A DNA stretch of 13,682 bases, taken from the NCBI GenBank assembly GCA_963582805.1, contig CAUZTZ010000080.1, positions 1 to 13,682 of the forward strand. The letters run 5' to 3'. This stretch comes from GCA-2687515 sp963582805. Lineage in GTDB: Bacteria; Pseudomonadota; Alphaproteobacteria; Rhodospirillales; UBA2165. Below are positions 1 to 7,036 of this stretch, one piece after another (position 1 is the stretch's first letter; each line of letters begins with the position of its first letter). Made by a program: the position numbers and the translations under genes. The notes under the pieces were generated by a model, which saw nothing but the letters and a program-made list of their open reading frames with translations, searched no databases and was not told where the DNA came from.

Positions 1-28
1 AACTATATTTCAATTAAAAGAAGAATTA

Positions 29-128
29 ACACAGAGGTCACAGAGATCACAGAGATCACAGAGGAGAAAGGGAGAAGGAATGCGGTGCGCGCGACAAAAA
101 ATCTCTGTGTCCTCTGTGTCCTCTGTGT
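29..128. repeat. Large imperfect inverted repeat with 9-base tandem units
   Basis: The left arm (29-56) and right arm (101-128) are complementary at 25 of 28 positions and enclose a 44-base spacer. Each arm is itself a tandem array with a 9-base period. The left side has four units of the type CACAGAGRN (30-38, 39-47, 48-56, 57-65). The right side has three units of the type CTCTGTGTY (103-111, 112-120, 121-129). Transcribed from either strand it would form a long, repetitive hairpin. It lies downstream of the minus-strand carboxyltransferase gene that ends at 179, so it could also act on the 3' end of that transcript. Similar CACAGAG/CTCTGTG repeats are, from general knowledge, scattered in intergenic regions of unrelated bacteria, but their function is not established to my knowledge. 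No transposase is present here. The repeat structure is certain; its role is not. Confidence 0.85.
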
Positions 129-178
129 TTCAAATTTCTTTCTAAAGGCCTGTGGCCCATCCGCTGCGGGCGCTGCGC

Positions 179-1669
179 CTAACCCGGCGCGTTTCGCAAG
201 ACAACCTTGTCCGCGCCCTTTTGCACCTGGACGTAGCGGACGCCGGGGTGCTTGGCCAAGGTATCCATCAGCGTCTTCAGGGGCTGCGCGGCGCCGAGAT
301 ATTGCTTCGGTGGGCCGGCGGCGTTCATGGCGTTGATCTCCTGGTCGCCCTGCATGATGGTGTGCATGAGGAGCGCTTCGTCAGAGGCGCCGTCCAGCCC
401 CAGGCTTTGGCGGTATTCGGCAACGCTGGGCGGCTCGGCATCGGTGCTGGTCGGGCTCAGCTCGGCGGCGCGCGGGTTGGCAAGGAGCTGGTCTTTCAGG
501 TTCTGATCCATCCACGGCGCGCCGGAATCCTCGCCGTAAGCGCCTTGCGCAAAACGGATCAATTCGTCGATCACCACCTTATAGCGCTCGCCGGTGGAGA
601 TGTTGAGCGCCGCTTGGGTGCACATATATTGGGAATAGGGGGTGATCATGATGGGATAGCCCAAATCTTTGCGGATCTGGATGGTTTCCTCGATCACCTC
701 GTCCATGCGGGTATCCAGGCCGATCTCGGCGAGCTGGAATTTCAGATTGGAAATGACGCCGCCCGGTATCTGGTGGACGAACTGGCCGTAGTCATATTCC
801 AGATGCTCACCCAGGACCATATCGTCTTCCCGGGCGGCGGCGTAAAGCCGCTCCGACACGCTTTGCAACAATGTCTCGTCAACAACCGGATTATGGCCGC
901 GCAGGCGCGCGTTGGCGGCGACGTTGAGCACCGACGGCTGCGCCGAGCCTTCGGCGAGCGGCGGAACGCCGGTATGCAGGGTGCGAACGCCAAGTTCAAT
1001 CGCTTCCAGATAGACCAGCGGCGCAAGGCCGGTGGTGCAGTGGGAATGCAGCTCGAACGGAATATCGCCGACGATCTCCATCATCAGCGGGATCAGGGTG
1101 CGGATGCGGTCCACCGTCAGCAATCCGCCCTGGTCTTTCAGGTAAATGACGTCCGGGTTCAGGCTTACCGCCCGCCGGGTCTGCTCGGCAAACAATTCAT
1201 CCGTATGGCGGGGCGAGATGGAATAGGAAATGGCGAGCGCGCATTGCAGCCCGATGCCTTGCAAAAACGGGATCAGCTTGGGGAACGTGCGGATCATTTG
1301 ATCGGCGGTATTGCCGGTAAGCTGCACTCTTTGTAAGGCGCCGATTTCCACCTGGCGGGTCCAGAACAATTCGCCCAGGGCCGGCGGCGTCGGCGTGCCG
1401 AACGTGTTGAGGTTAAGCCCGCCGCCCATGCAGGATTTCGGCGTGTTTGGTATTTTCTGGGCCAGCATATGCATGGTGTCCCACGGATTCTCTTTAAGAT
1501 CGCGGATCATCTTTTTGAAATGGATGGCGTTGCCGGGAATTTCGATCACCTGGAAGCCGCAGCGGTCCATGTCGGCGGCCACCGCCTCGATCTGGCCGTG
1601 GCGCATACCCATCGCCCAAAGACTTTGCGAGCCGTCGCGGAAGGTGGTGTCGAGAAATTTCACGTCCAT
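179..1669 (-). CDS. HMGL-like carboxyltransferase-domain protein (pyruvate carboxylase / oxaloacetate decarboxylase alpha type), no biotin domain
   Basis: This 496-residue protein has the DRE-TIM metallolyase fold of biotin-dependent carboxyltransferases. Visible motifs are DTTFRDGSQS at 7-16 (metal-binding Asp7 and the RD pair), YLKDQGGL at 176-183 (Lys178 is where the carbamylated lysine of this family sits), HSHCTTG at 208-214 (the two metal-ligand histidines) and QIPGG at 300-304, as in pyruvate carboxylase and oxaloacetate decarboxylase. The C-terminal part (about 400-496) has no A/V-M-K-M biotin-attachment motif, so a separate carrier would be needed, or the protein works without biotin. 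The ATG at 1669 was chosen because it begins the conserved DVKFLDTTFRDG stretch and has AAGGGA upstream; the open frame runs on to 1753 but would overlap the divergent promoter region. It is divergent from the monooxygenase gene at 1765. Family assignment is firm; the substrate is unknown. It could be annotated as pyruvate carboxyltransferase or oxaloacetate decarboxylase subunit alpha. Confidence 0.85.
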   Translation of the reverse strand: MDVKFLDTTFRDGSQSLWAMGMRHGQIEAVAADMDRCGFQVIEIPGNAIHFKKMIRDLKENPWDTMHMLAQKIPNTPKSCMGGGLNLNTFGTPTPPALGELFWTRQVEIGALQRVQLTGNTADQMIRTFPKLIPFLQGIGLQCALAISYSISPRHTDELFAEQTRRAVSLNPDVIYLKDQGGLLTVDRIRTLIPLMMEIVGDIPFELHSHCTTGLAPLVYLEAIELGVRTLHTGVPPLAEGSAQPSVLNVAANARLRGHNPVVDETLLQSVSERLYAAAREDDMVLGEHLEYDYGQFVHQIPGGVISNLKFQLAEIGLDTRMDEVIEETIQIRKDLGYPIMITPYSQYMCTQAALNISTGERYKVVIDELIRFAQGAYGEDSGAPWMDQNLKDQLLANPRAAELSPTSTDAEPPSVAEYRQSLGLDGASDEALLMHTIMQGDQEINAMNAAGPPKQYLGAAQPLKTLMDTLAKHPGVRYVQVQKGADKVVLRNAPG

Positions 1670-1708
1670 GGCCGAATGTCCCTTGCGTTTTCCGGCCAAA
1701 TACCAATT

Positions 1709-1760
1709 TTGCGGCCTTTCATTAACCTGATAGACTTTAGCCAACAATTGCAAGGGGGGA
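1709..1760 (+). promoter_or_regulatory. Candidate promoter and ribosome binding site of the monooxygenase operon
   Basis: The 95 bases between the two divergent genes (1670-1764) must hold both promoters. On the plus strand TTGCGG (1709-1714) and TAGACT (1731-1736) lie 16 bases apart and are weak matches to -35 and -10 boxes. A very strong purine-rich Shine-Dalgarno run, AAGGGGGGA (1752-1760), precedes the ATG at 1765. I see no convincing operator palindrome. The ribosome binding site is clear; the promoter boxes are tentative. Confidence 0.35.
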
Positions 1761-1764
1761 GACC

Positions 1765-2853
1765 ATGAAGTTTGCGCATTTTTCTCATATCTGGGGCAAG
1801 CCCGGCATGACCGCCGGCGAACGCTACGAGCAGCTTTGGCGCGAGGTCATGCTGTCCGACGAGTTGGGTTTCGAATACGGCTTTTGCGTCGAGCATCATT
1901 TCCGCCCCGACGAAAGCTGGATGTCGTCGCCGGCCCTCTATGCGGTGGGCGCCGGCGCGCGCACCAAAAATATGCGCTTCGGCGCCATGGGGTTTTTGGT
2001 GCCGCTGCATCATCCGGCGCGCCTGGTCGAGGAAATCGCCATTGTCGATCAAATGCTCGGCGGGCGGCTGGAAGTGGGATTGGTGCCCGGCATCACGCCC
2101 GATCCGTTCCCCCATTTCGGCCTCAATTATAATGATCGCAAACCGATCACCATGGAGTTCGTCGATTACATGCGCGCCGCCTATGGCGAGGAGCAGCCCT
2201 ATAAGTTCCAGGGCGCCCATCACCAGGCCGATGGCATTTTGCTGGCGGTGCAGCCGGTGCAAAAACCGCATCCGCCGTTGTGGATGCAGAGCCGGGATCC
2301 GCAAACCTTGGAATATTGCGCCGCCGAAGGCATCAATACGGGCTTTTTCATCTCCTTCCCGCGGGAGGAAGCGGCGCCCCGCTACCGGAAATATCTGGAC
2401 GATTGGGCCAAGGCCGGCCACGCCGCCAAGCCCAATATCGGCTATTCGACGGTGGTCTATGTGGACGAAACCGACGAAAAGGCCATGCAGACGGCGCTGA
2501 AAAGGGCATCCCGCGCCTATGTGGGATTTTTGCGACCCGCCCAGCCCGGGCAAAGCTTCGAGGACCGGGTCACCGAACTGTCGGCGCGCTTCACCGCCAG
2601 GGGCGAGCACGGCGCCGCCGAGATCATGGGCAATATCTTCGATCCCCAGTATCTGGCGGAACACGATCTGGCCTTCATCGGCTCCCCCGATACGGTCGCC
2701 CGGAAATTGCGCGAGGCGTCTGAAAAGGGCCTCTTCAATGTGTTCATGGGCGAGTTTAATTTCGCCGATCTGCCGGAAGAGGATCTGATGCGCTCGATCC
2801 GCCTCTTTGGCGAACAGGTGATCCCGCAGCTGCGCGATTTCGAGCCCTTCTAG
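1765..2853 (+). CDS. LLM-class flavin-dependent oxidoreductase (luciferase-like monooxygenase)
   Basis: This 362-residue cytoplasmic enzyme belongs to the bacterial luciferase-like family, which uses reduced FMN supplied by a partner reductase to insert oxygen into organic substrates. The family pattern is visible from the N-terminus: a beta-barrel start at 1-10, EHHF at 43-46, LGAMGFLVP-like strand at 72-80, then HHPARLVEEIAIVDQMLGG at 82-100 followed by RLEVGLVPG at 101-109. Those last two are the most conserved signature of LLM proteins. Length is normal for the family. The start is fixed by a strong Shine-Dalgarno sequence ending 4 bases before the ATG. It is 22 bases upstream of, and surely cotranscribed with, the Pht5-like decarboxylase gene. 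No flavin reductase gene is in the window. An aromatic or aliphatic ring monooxygenase role is an inference from context; the actual substrate cannot be told. Confidence 0.88.
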   Translation: MKFAHFSHIWGKPGMTAGERYEQLWREVMLSDELGFEYGFCVEHHFRPDESWMSSPALYAVGAGARTKNMRFGAMGFLVPLHHPARLVEEIAIVDQMLGGRLEVGLVPGITPDPFPHFGLNYNDRKPITMEFVDYMRAAYGEEQPYKFQGAHHQADGILLAVQPVQKPHPPLWMQSRDPQTLEYCAAEGINTGFFISFPREEAAPRYRKYLDDWAKAGHAAKPNIGYSTVVYVDETDEKAMQTALKRASRAYVGFLRPAQPGQSFEDRVTELSARFTARGEHGAAEIMGNIFDPQYLAEHDLAFIGSPDTVARKLREASEKGLFNVFMGEFNFADLPEEDLMRSIRLFGEQVIPQLRDFEPF

Positions 2854-2875
2854 AGCGGTTCCGGAGACGCTTTTC

Positions 2876-3835
2876 ATGACCGATATAACGCTGCCGATCA
2901 CCAATATGCGCTTCGACGTGACCATGCCCTTGTTCGAGGGCCGCGTGGCAATCGAAGGCGCCAAGTTGGAGCCGGTGCAGACCACGCCCATGGTGTTTGC
3001 CGACGTTCCGGATTTGCGCTTGGGCGATTTCGGCATCTGGGATTTGAACATGGGCTATTTGCTCACCGGCATCGAAGCAGGCTGGGGCCTCGTCGCCCTG
3101 CCGGTGTTTCAGAAACGGAAATCGGTGCTGCAATTCCTGTTCGTCCGGGACGGCATCAATGGCCCCCGTGACCTGGAGGGGGCGCGCATCGGCACTCGCC
3201 AATACCGCACGTCGGTCACCATCTGGGCGCGGGGTATCTTGGCCGAGCATTTCGGCGTCGATATCTCTGGTATCAAATGGGCCGCCGGCATTGATGAGTT
3301 CTTTGCCAACGGGGACGCCGCCGGCGGCATCGAAAAGATCGACGCAAGCGCGTCCTTGCCCGACATGCTGATCAACGGCGAGATCGATGCGATGATCTCC
3401 GACATCTCCGACGGCGCCATGTTCGACCGGCTGGAGGCGGAGCCCAAGGTGAAGCGCCTGTTCGCCGATTACCGGGCGCAGGACCTGGCCCTCAACGCCA
3501 AGACCGGCTTTTTGCCGCCCATGCATCTGATGGTGATCAGCGCCAAGCTGGACCGGGATCATCCAGATTTGGCGTTGCGCGCCTACAAGGCGTTCGACGA
3601 AGCCAAGACCTTATCTTACGAAGACATCCGCAACGACCGGGGCGGGCTGCCAATCGTTCATATGCGCGAAACGTTCGATGCCCAGATGGCCACCTGGGGC
3701 GATCCGTTGGTCAACGGCATTGCCGCCAACCGGGCGATGATCGAGACGTTCATCCGCTATAATGTGGAGCAGGGCTCGATAGCCACGCCGATCCCGTTGG
3801 AGCGTATTTTCGCCGCCTCGGTGTTGGAAACTTAA
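2876..3835 (+). CDS. 4,5-dihydroxyphthalate decarboxylase-like / periplasmic-binding-fold protein
   Basis: The 319-residue product resembles the Pht5 family (4,5-dihydroxyphthalate decarboxylase), which shares the two-lobed fold of NMT1/THI5-like and ABC-transporter solute-binding proteins. Supporting stretches are LVALPVFQKRKSVLQFLFVR (about 72-91), DLEGARIGTRQYRTSVTIWA (99-118) and RGILAEHFGVDISGIKWAAG just after it. The pattern GxPVFxxR, then GxRxGxxxY, then WARGxLxxxxGVxxxxIxW is typical of this group. There is no signal peptide or lipobox, which argues for a cytoplasmic enzyme rather than a transport receptor. GGAGA (2863-2867) lies 8 bases before the ATG. It is cotranscribed with the LLM monooxygenase, which fits an oxidation-then-decarboxylation sequence. 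Databases often label such proteins ABC transporter substrate-binding protein, and catalytic activity is not proven by sequence. Confidence 0.75.
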   Translation: MTDITLPITNMRFDVTMPLFEGRVAIEGAKLEPVQTTPMVFADVPDLRLGDFGIWDLNMGYLLTGIEAGWGLVALPVFQKRKSVLQFLFVRDGINGPRDLEGARIGTRQYRTSVTIWARGILAEHFGVDISGIKWAAGIDEFFANGDAAGGIEKIDASASLPDMLINGEIDAMISDISDGAMFDRLEAEPKVKRLFADYRAQDLALNAKTGFLPPMHLMVISAKLDRDHPDLALRAYKAFDEAKTLSYEDIRNDRGGLPIVHMRETFDAQMATWGDPLVNGIAANRAMIETFIRYNVEQGSIATPIPLERIFAASVLET

Positions 3836-3852
3836 AATTGGAGACGGGCGGC

Positions 3853-5058
3853 TTAGACCTTTTCGATCACCACCGATCCGCCTTGGCCGACGCCGACGCA
3901 CATGGTGCAAAGGGCGCGGGTTCCGCCATTGCGCATCAATTGATAGGTGGCTGTCGTGACAAGCCGGGCGCCCGATGCGCCCAACGGGTGGCCAAGGGCG
4001 ATGGCGCCGCCTTGGGGGTTCACCCTCGGATCATCATCGGCCAGCCCGAAATCGCGCAAGACGGCGATCGACTGGGAGGCGAAGGCTTCGTTCAGCTCGA
4101 TGATATCCATATCATCCATGGTCAGGCCGAGGCGCTGCAACAGCTTGTTCGCCGACGGCACCGGGCCGATGCCCATGAGGCGGGGCTCGACCCCGGCGCT
4201 GGCCATGCCGAGGATGCGCGCGAGGGGCTTCAACCCGTGCTCCTTGGCGGCCTCTTCGGAGGCGATCACCAAGGCCGCGGCGCCATCATTGACGCCGGAC
4301 GAATTGCCGGCGGTGACGCTGCCGCCGTCGCGAAACGCGGCGCGCAATTTGCCCAATGTCTCCATCGTGGTGTCTCCGCGCGGATGCTCGTCCACCACCA
4401 CCACCACATCATCGCCGCGCCTTTGCGGGATGGTGACCGGCATAATTTCCTCGGCCATGCGGCCATCGCCTTGGGCGGCGGCGGCCTTGTTTTGGCTACC
4501 CATGGCAAAGGCGTCCTGATCTTGGCGGCTGATCTGGTATTTCTCGGCCAAATTCTCCGCCGTCACGCCCAAGGCATCGGTGCCGTACGCGGCATCCATT
4601 TTGGGATTGATGAAGCGCCAGCCAATGGTGGTGTCATAAATCTCGGATTTTCGCGAAAAGGCGGTGTCGGCCTTGGGCATCACGAACGGCGAGCGCGACA
4701 TGCTTTCGACGCCGCCGGCGACGATCATCGCCGCATCGCCCGATTTGATCGCCTGCGCCGCCGCGCCCACCGCGTGCAGCCCCGATGCGCACAGCCGGTT
4801 GACGGTGACGCCGGAAATCTCCTTGGGCAGGCCGGCCAACAAAAGCGCCATGCGCGCCACGTTGCGGTTGTCCTCGCCGGCCTGGTTGACGCAGCCATAG
4901 ATAACGTCGTCAACTTTGTCCCAATCGACGGATTGGTTGCGCTCCATCAGCGCCGTGATGGGCAGCGCCGCCAGATCGTCTGTGCGGACGCCCGACAAGG
5001 CGCCGCCATAACGGCCGATGGGGGTGCGGATCGCATCGCAAATAAAAGCTTCGCTCAT
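3853..5058 (-). CDS. Thiolase, 3-oxoadipyl-CoA / acetyl-CoA acyltransferase family
   Basis: A 401-residue type II thiolase that cleaves a 3-oxoacyl-CoA with CoA to release acetyl-CoA, or runs in reverse. The catalytic residues are all present: nucleophile Cys90 in VNRLCASG, Asn323 in ELNEAF, His357 in GHPLGASG and Cys387 in CVGVGQGG. The N-terminus (SEAFICDAIRTPIGRYGGAL), YGCVNQAGEDNRNVARMA (54-71) and TTIGWRF (143-149) closely resemble PcaF, the last enzyme of the beta-ketoadipate route. However, CASGLHAVGAA and the YGTDALGVTAENLA region differ from PcaF as I remember it (usually CGSGLDAVG), so I give no symbol. It converges with the decarboxylase-like gene (17 bases between stops), so it is probably not in the same transcript. 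A five-valine run at about 218-222 is encoded by a GTG repeat. The ATG matches the usual family start, but no normal Shine-Dalgarno sequence sits next to it (see the leader hairpin entry). Confidence 0.9.
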   Translation of the reverse strand: MSEAFICDAIRTPIGRYGGALSGVRTDDLAALPITALMERNQSVDWDKVDDVIYGCVNQAGEDNRNVARMALLLAGLPKEISGVTVNRLCASGLHAVGAAAQAIKSGDAAMIVAGGVESMSRSPFVMPKADTAFSRKSEIYDTTIGWRFINPKMDAAYGTDALGVTAENLAEKYQISRQDQDAFAMGSQNKAAAAQGDGRMAEEIMPVTIPQRRGDDVVVVVDEHPRGDTTMETLGKLRAAFRDGGSVTAGNSSGVNDGAAALVIASEEAAKEHGLKPLARILGMASAGVEPRLMGIGPVPSANKLLQRLGLTMDDMDIIELNEAFASQSIAVLRDFGLADDDPRVNPQGGAIALGHPLGASGARLVTTATYQLMRNGGTRALCTMCVGVGQGGSVVIEKV

Positions 5059-5086
5059 GGCTGGTTACGGGCTGGCCCGTCTCCTC
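5059..5086 (-). promoter_or_regulatory. Thiolase leader: Shine-Dalgarno-like GAGGAG separated from ATG by a hairpin
   Basis: Read on the minus strand, GAGGAG (5086-5081) is followed at once by a perfect 14-base palindromic hairpin ACGGGC-CA-GCCCGT (5080-5067), then 8 bases (5066-5059) and the ATG at 5058. Linear spacing of 22 bases is far too long for initiation. If the hairpin folds, the spacing becomes about 8 bases, which is ideal. No in-frame start codon lies near GAGGAG, and no other purine-rich site is close to the ATG. The sequence elements are certain; the mechanism is inference. Confidence 0.45.
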
Positions 5087-5170
5087 AGGTGGTGGCTGAA
5101 ATCATTGGACTTAAGGTTAATGAATGCGGCGGGTTGGCGCAATCGGTGCTTAAGCGGTACTGTCACAGCC

Positions 5171-5500
5171 ATGGACGAGGAATTGACGGCAAAAATTTGC
5201 ATTCCCTGCCAGGGCGGCATTGCGCCGCTGGCAGAGCCCGCTGCGCAAAAATTTCTGGAACAGACGCCGGGCTGGGAATTGGCGGGCGCCGCTTCGCGCA
5301 TCGAACGCAAGTTCAGCTTTGCCGATTTCGCCGGGACTTTGGCCTTCGTCAACCAAGTCGGCGCGTTGGCCGAGGCCGAGGGCCATCACCCGGACATCGC
5401 CTTCGGCTGGGGCTATTGCACGATCACGCTCTACACCCACAAGATCGACGGTTTGCACGAAAACGACTTCATCCTGGCCGCCAAGATCAACGAGCTTTAA
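5171..5500 (+). CDS. phhB: 4a-hydroxytetrahydrobiopterin dehydratase (pterin-4a-carbinolamine dehydratase)
   Basis: This 109-residue protein matches the PCD/DCoH family, which dehydrates 4a-hydroxytetrahydropterin, normally to recycle the cofactor of phenylalanine hydroxylase. The signature EGHHPD is at 70-75 (His72, His73), and a third active-site histidine, His90, lies exactly 18 residues after His72, as in rat DCoH (His61, His62, His79). The end, GLHENDFILAAKIN, is typical. The ATG at 5171 gives the usual family start with a short CIPCQGG segment near the N-terminus. Upstream in-frame starts exist (5120, 5018), but they would overlap the thiolase leader and do not look homologous. No strong Shine-Dalgarno sequence is visible. 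No phenylalanine hydroxylase gene is in the window. The stop codon overlaps the stop of the convergent lipoprotein gene within one TTAA. Confidence 0.9.
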   Translation: MDEELTAKICIPCQGGIAPLAEPAAQKFLEQTPGWELAGAASRIERKFSFADFAGTLAFVNQVGALAEAEGHHPDIAFGWGYCTITLYTHKIDGLHENDFILAAKINEL

Positions 5501-6099
5501 AGGGCGAACTCGGTCATGTAGCGCTGGATGTTGCGTTCCATCTCGGCGTTAAACTCGGCCATCAGCCGTTCCGTGATGGTGAACCAGACCTTGCGCCGGC
5601 CGGTGAGGGTGATGTCCTCGGCAACGGTCTGGCGGCGCTCCGACTTGGCCTTGATGAAGGCGCGGCGGATGCCGTTTTCGTCGAACACTTCGAGGCTGGC
5701 CGACACCGTGACCAGATAGTTTTCCGACTGTTCCTTGGTGAAGGTGGCGCGGATGCCATCGTCGATCTTCAACCGCTCCTCGACGGCGTCGGCTGCCAAG
5801 ATGGTGAAGCGCGCCGTGCCCTTGGAGCCGGCGGCTCGCAGCCGGTCCTCGCCCCAGCGGCGCAAGGCGTCCACCGGCGGCACCGGAAAATTGTGGCCCA
5901 CATGGGGCGCCAACACGTTGCGCGCCACTTTGTTGTCGATCTGAATATCGACGACGCGAAGATTGATGGTTGGCAAATGGCGGAAGGTGATGTCGGCAAA
6001 TTCAGCGAACGGCGATTCGGTCGCGCAACCGCCGAGGGCCAGCAACATCATCAAGGCCAGGGCTTGGCGGATGGGCCGCAATGCAAGTTTTTGGAGCAT
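5497..6099 (-). CDS. Putative lipoprotein of unknown function
   Basis: The 200-residue product starts with a basic N-terminus, a hydrophobic stretch and a lipobox ending LALGGC (Cys25 when counted from the ATG at 6099), so it should be lipid-anchored on the periplasmic side. The mature part of about 175 residues begins with Cys-Ala-Thr-Glu-Ser; I recognise no domain or catalytic motif. It is hydrophilic, with many charged residues and a region rich in alternating beta-type segments (about 105-175). A GTG at 6114 is an alternative start giving five more residues; neither start has a good Shine-Dalgarno sequence. The gene follows hslO after about 30 bases on the same strand, so it is probably the last gene of the argD-argF-hslO operon and may be translated by reinitiation. 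Function unknown. Confidence 0.75.
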   Translation of the reverse strand: MLQKLALRPIRQALALMMLLALGGCATESPFAEFADITFRHLPTINLRVVDIQIDNKVARNVLAPHVGHNFPVPPVDALRRWGEDRLRAAGSKGTARFTILAADAVEERLKIDDGIRATFTKEQSENYLVTVSASLEVFDENGIRRAFIKAKSERRQTVAEDITLTGRRKVWFTITERLMAEFNAEMERNIQRYMTEFAL

Positions 6100-6129
6100 G
6101 ACGCATGGTCGCACGGGCCGCGAATTGGT

Positions 6130-7026
6130 TCAAGTGCCGCGCAATTGTCCGATCTGGGTGTCGTCGAATTCATAATCGGTGTGGCAGAACTCGCAAGTGG
6201 CGACAATCAGCCCGGCATCGGTCTTCATATCGGCGAGGCTGTCCGGCTCGAACGAGGCCAGCGCCCGGGCAATTTTGTCTCTGGAGCAGCGGCAGCGAAA
6301 TTCGATGGGCCGGCTGTCGAACACGCGGACGCCGTTTTCGTGGTAGAGCCGGTAGAGGACGTCGTTGGTCGGAATGTCCGGGTCCAACAGCTCGGCCGGG
6401 GTGAGCGAGCTCATCAGCACCACGGCGCCCCGCCATTCTTCTTCCCGGTCTTCTTCGGAGCGCATGATATCGGGCGTATCGGGCATGCGTTGCAACAACA
6501 GCGCCCCGGCGCGGCTGCCGTCTTCGCCCAAGTCCGAGGCCAGCAGGATCGCCGTTTCCAGCTGTTCGGAGTTGCGGAAATACAGCTGGGCGCACTCGGA
6601 CAAAGTCGCGCCTTCCAGCGGTGTAATGCCTTGATAGCGGTCGGTGTCGGCGCCCTGATCGACGGTGAAGGCCAGATGGCCCGAGCCCAACAGCTTCGGG
6701 ATGGATTGCTCGATCTCAGGGTCCGCCTCGAAAGCGGCCTCGTCATAGCGGGCATAGCCGCGCAGACCGCCTTCGCTATCCACATCGGCGACCACCAGAT
6801 TAACCGGCCCTGAGCCTTGCGCCTGGAGATTAAAGACGCCGGCATATTTTACAATCGAGGCCAGCGCCTCGGCCAGCGCCAGGGTTTCGCCGATCAGGCG
6901 GGCTACGGGGCGCGGATAATTTTGCTGATCGAGGACCTGATCGAAGGCGCTGCCCATGCGCACCAGCCGGCCGCGCACGTCCGAGCCTTCGATCTGGAAT
7001 GGGCGGATGATATTGGGAAAGGCCAT
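6130..7026 (-). CDS. hslO: Hsp33 family redox-regulated molecular chaperone
   Basis: The 298-residue protein is full length for Hsp33, a cytoplasmic holdase chaperone that is switched on by oxidation. The C-terminal zinc switch has all four cysteines: CRC at 245-247 (CxC) and CEFC at 278-281 (CxxC). Under oxidative stress these would release zinc and form disulfides. N-terminal family features include FQIEGSDVRGRLVR (10-23), the LALAEALASIVKY helix (49-61) and GPVNLVVADVDSEGGLRGYA (73-92). The ATG lies 10 bases after the argF stop, with GAGG just upstream at short spacing, so translation is probably coupled to argF. The argD-argF-hslO order is common in Alphaproteobacteria. Confidence 0.96.
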   Translation of the reverse strand: MAFPNIIRPFQIEGSDVRGRLVRMGSAFDQVLDQQNYPRPVARLIGETLALAEALASIVKYAGVFNLQAQGSGPVNLVVADVDSEGGLRGYARYDEAAFEADPEIEQSIPKLLGSGHLAFTVDQGADTDRYQGITPLEGATLSECAQLYFRNSEQLETAILLASDLGEDGSRAGALLLQRMPDTPDIMRSEEDREEEWRGAVVLMSSLTPAELLDPDIPTNDVLYRLYHENGVRVFDSRPIEFRCRCSRDKIARALASFEPDSLADMKTDAGLIVATCEFCHTDYEFDDTQIGQLRGT

Positions 7027-7036
7027 GGCCTCAAAT

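Noticed and set aside
29..128. Possible CRISPR array
   Set aside because: Units are only 9 bases with no unique spacers between them, and the two halves are inverted; no cas genes are present.
85..336. A small plus-strand frame with LCVLCVLCV
   Set aside because: The Cys-Val-Leu pattern is just the translation of the 9-base tandem repeat; the rest is antisense to the carboxyltransferase gene.
152..1336. A 394-codon plus-strand frame over the carboxyltransferase gene
   Set aside because: Antisense shadow of a gene with clear active-site motifs; low-complexity composition.
1660..3051. A 463-codon minus-strand frame over the LLM monooxygenase
   Set aside because: Antisense shadow with no domain; it would also overlap the divergent promoter region and the start of the Pht5-like gene.
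3838..6813. A 991-codon open frame on the plus strand
   Set aside because: It runs antisense through the thiolase, lipoprotein and hslO genes and through phhB in another frame. Its product is a His/Gly/Ala/Arg-rich string with no recognisable domain, while the overlapped genes have full sets of catalytic motifs. It reflects scarce stops in GC-rich antisense frames.
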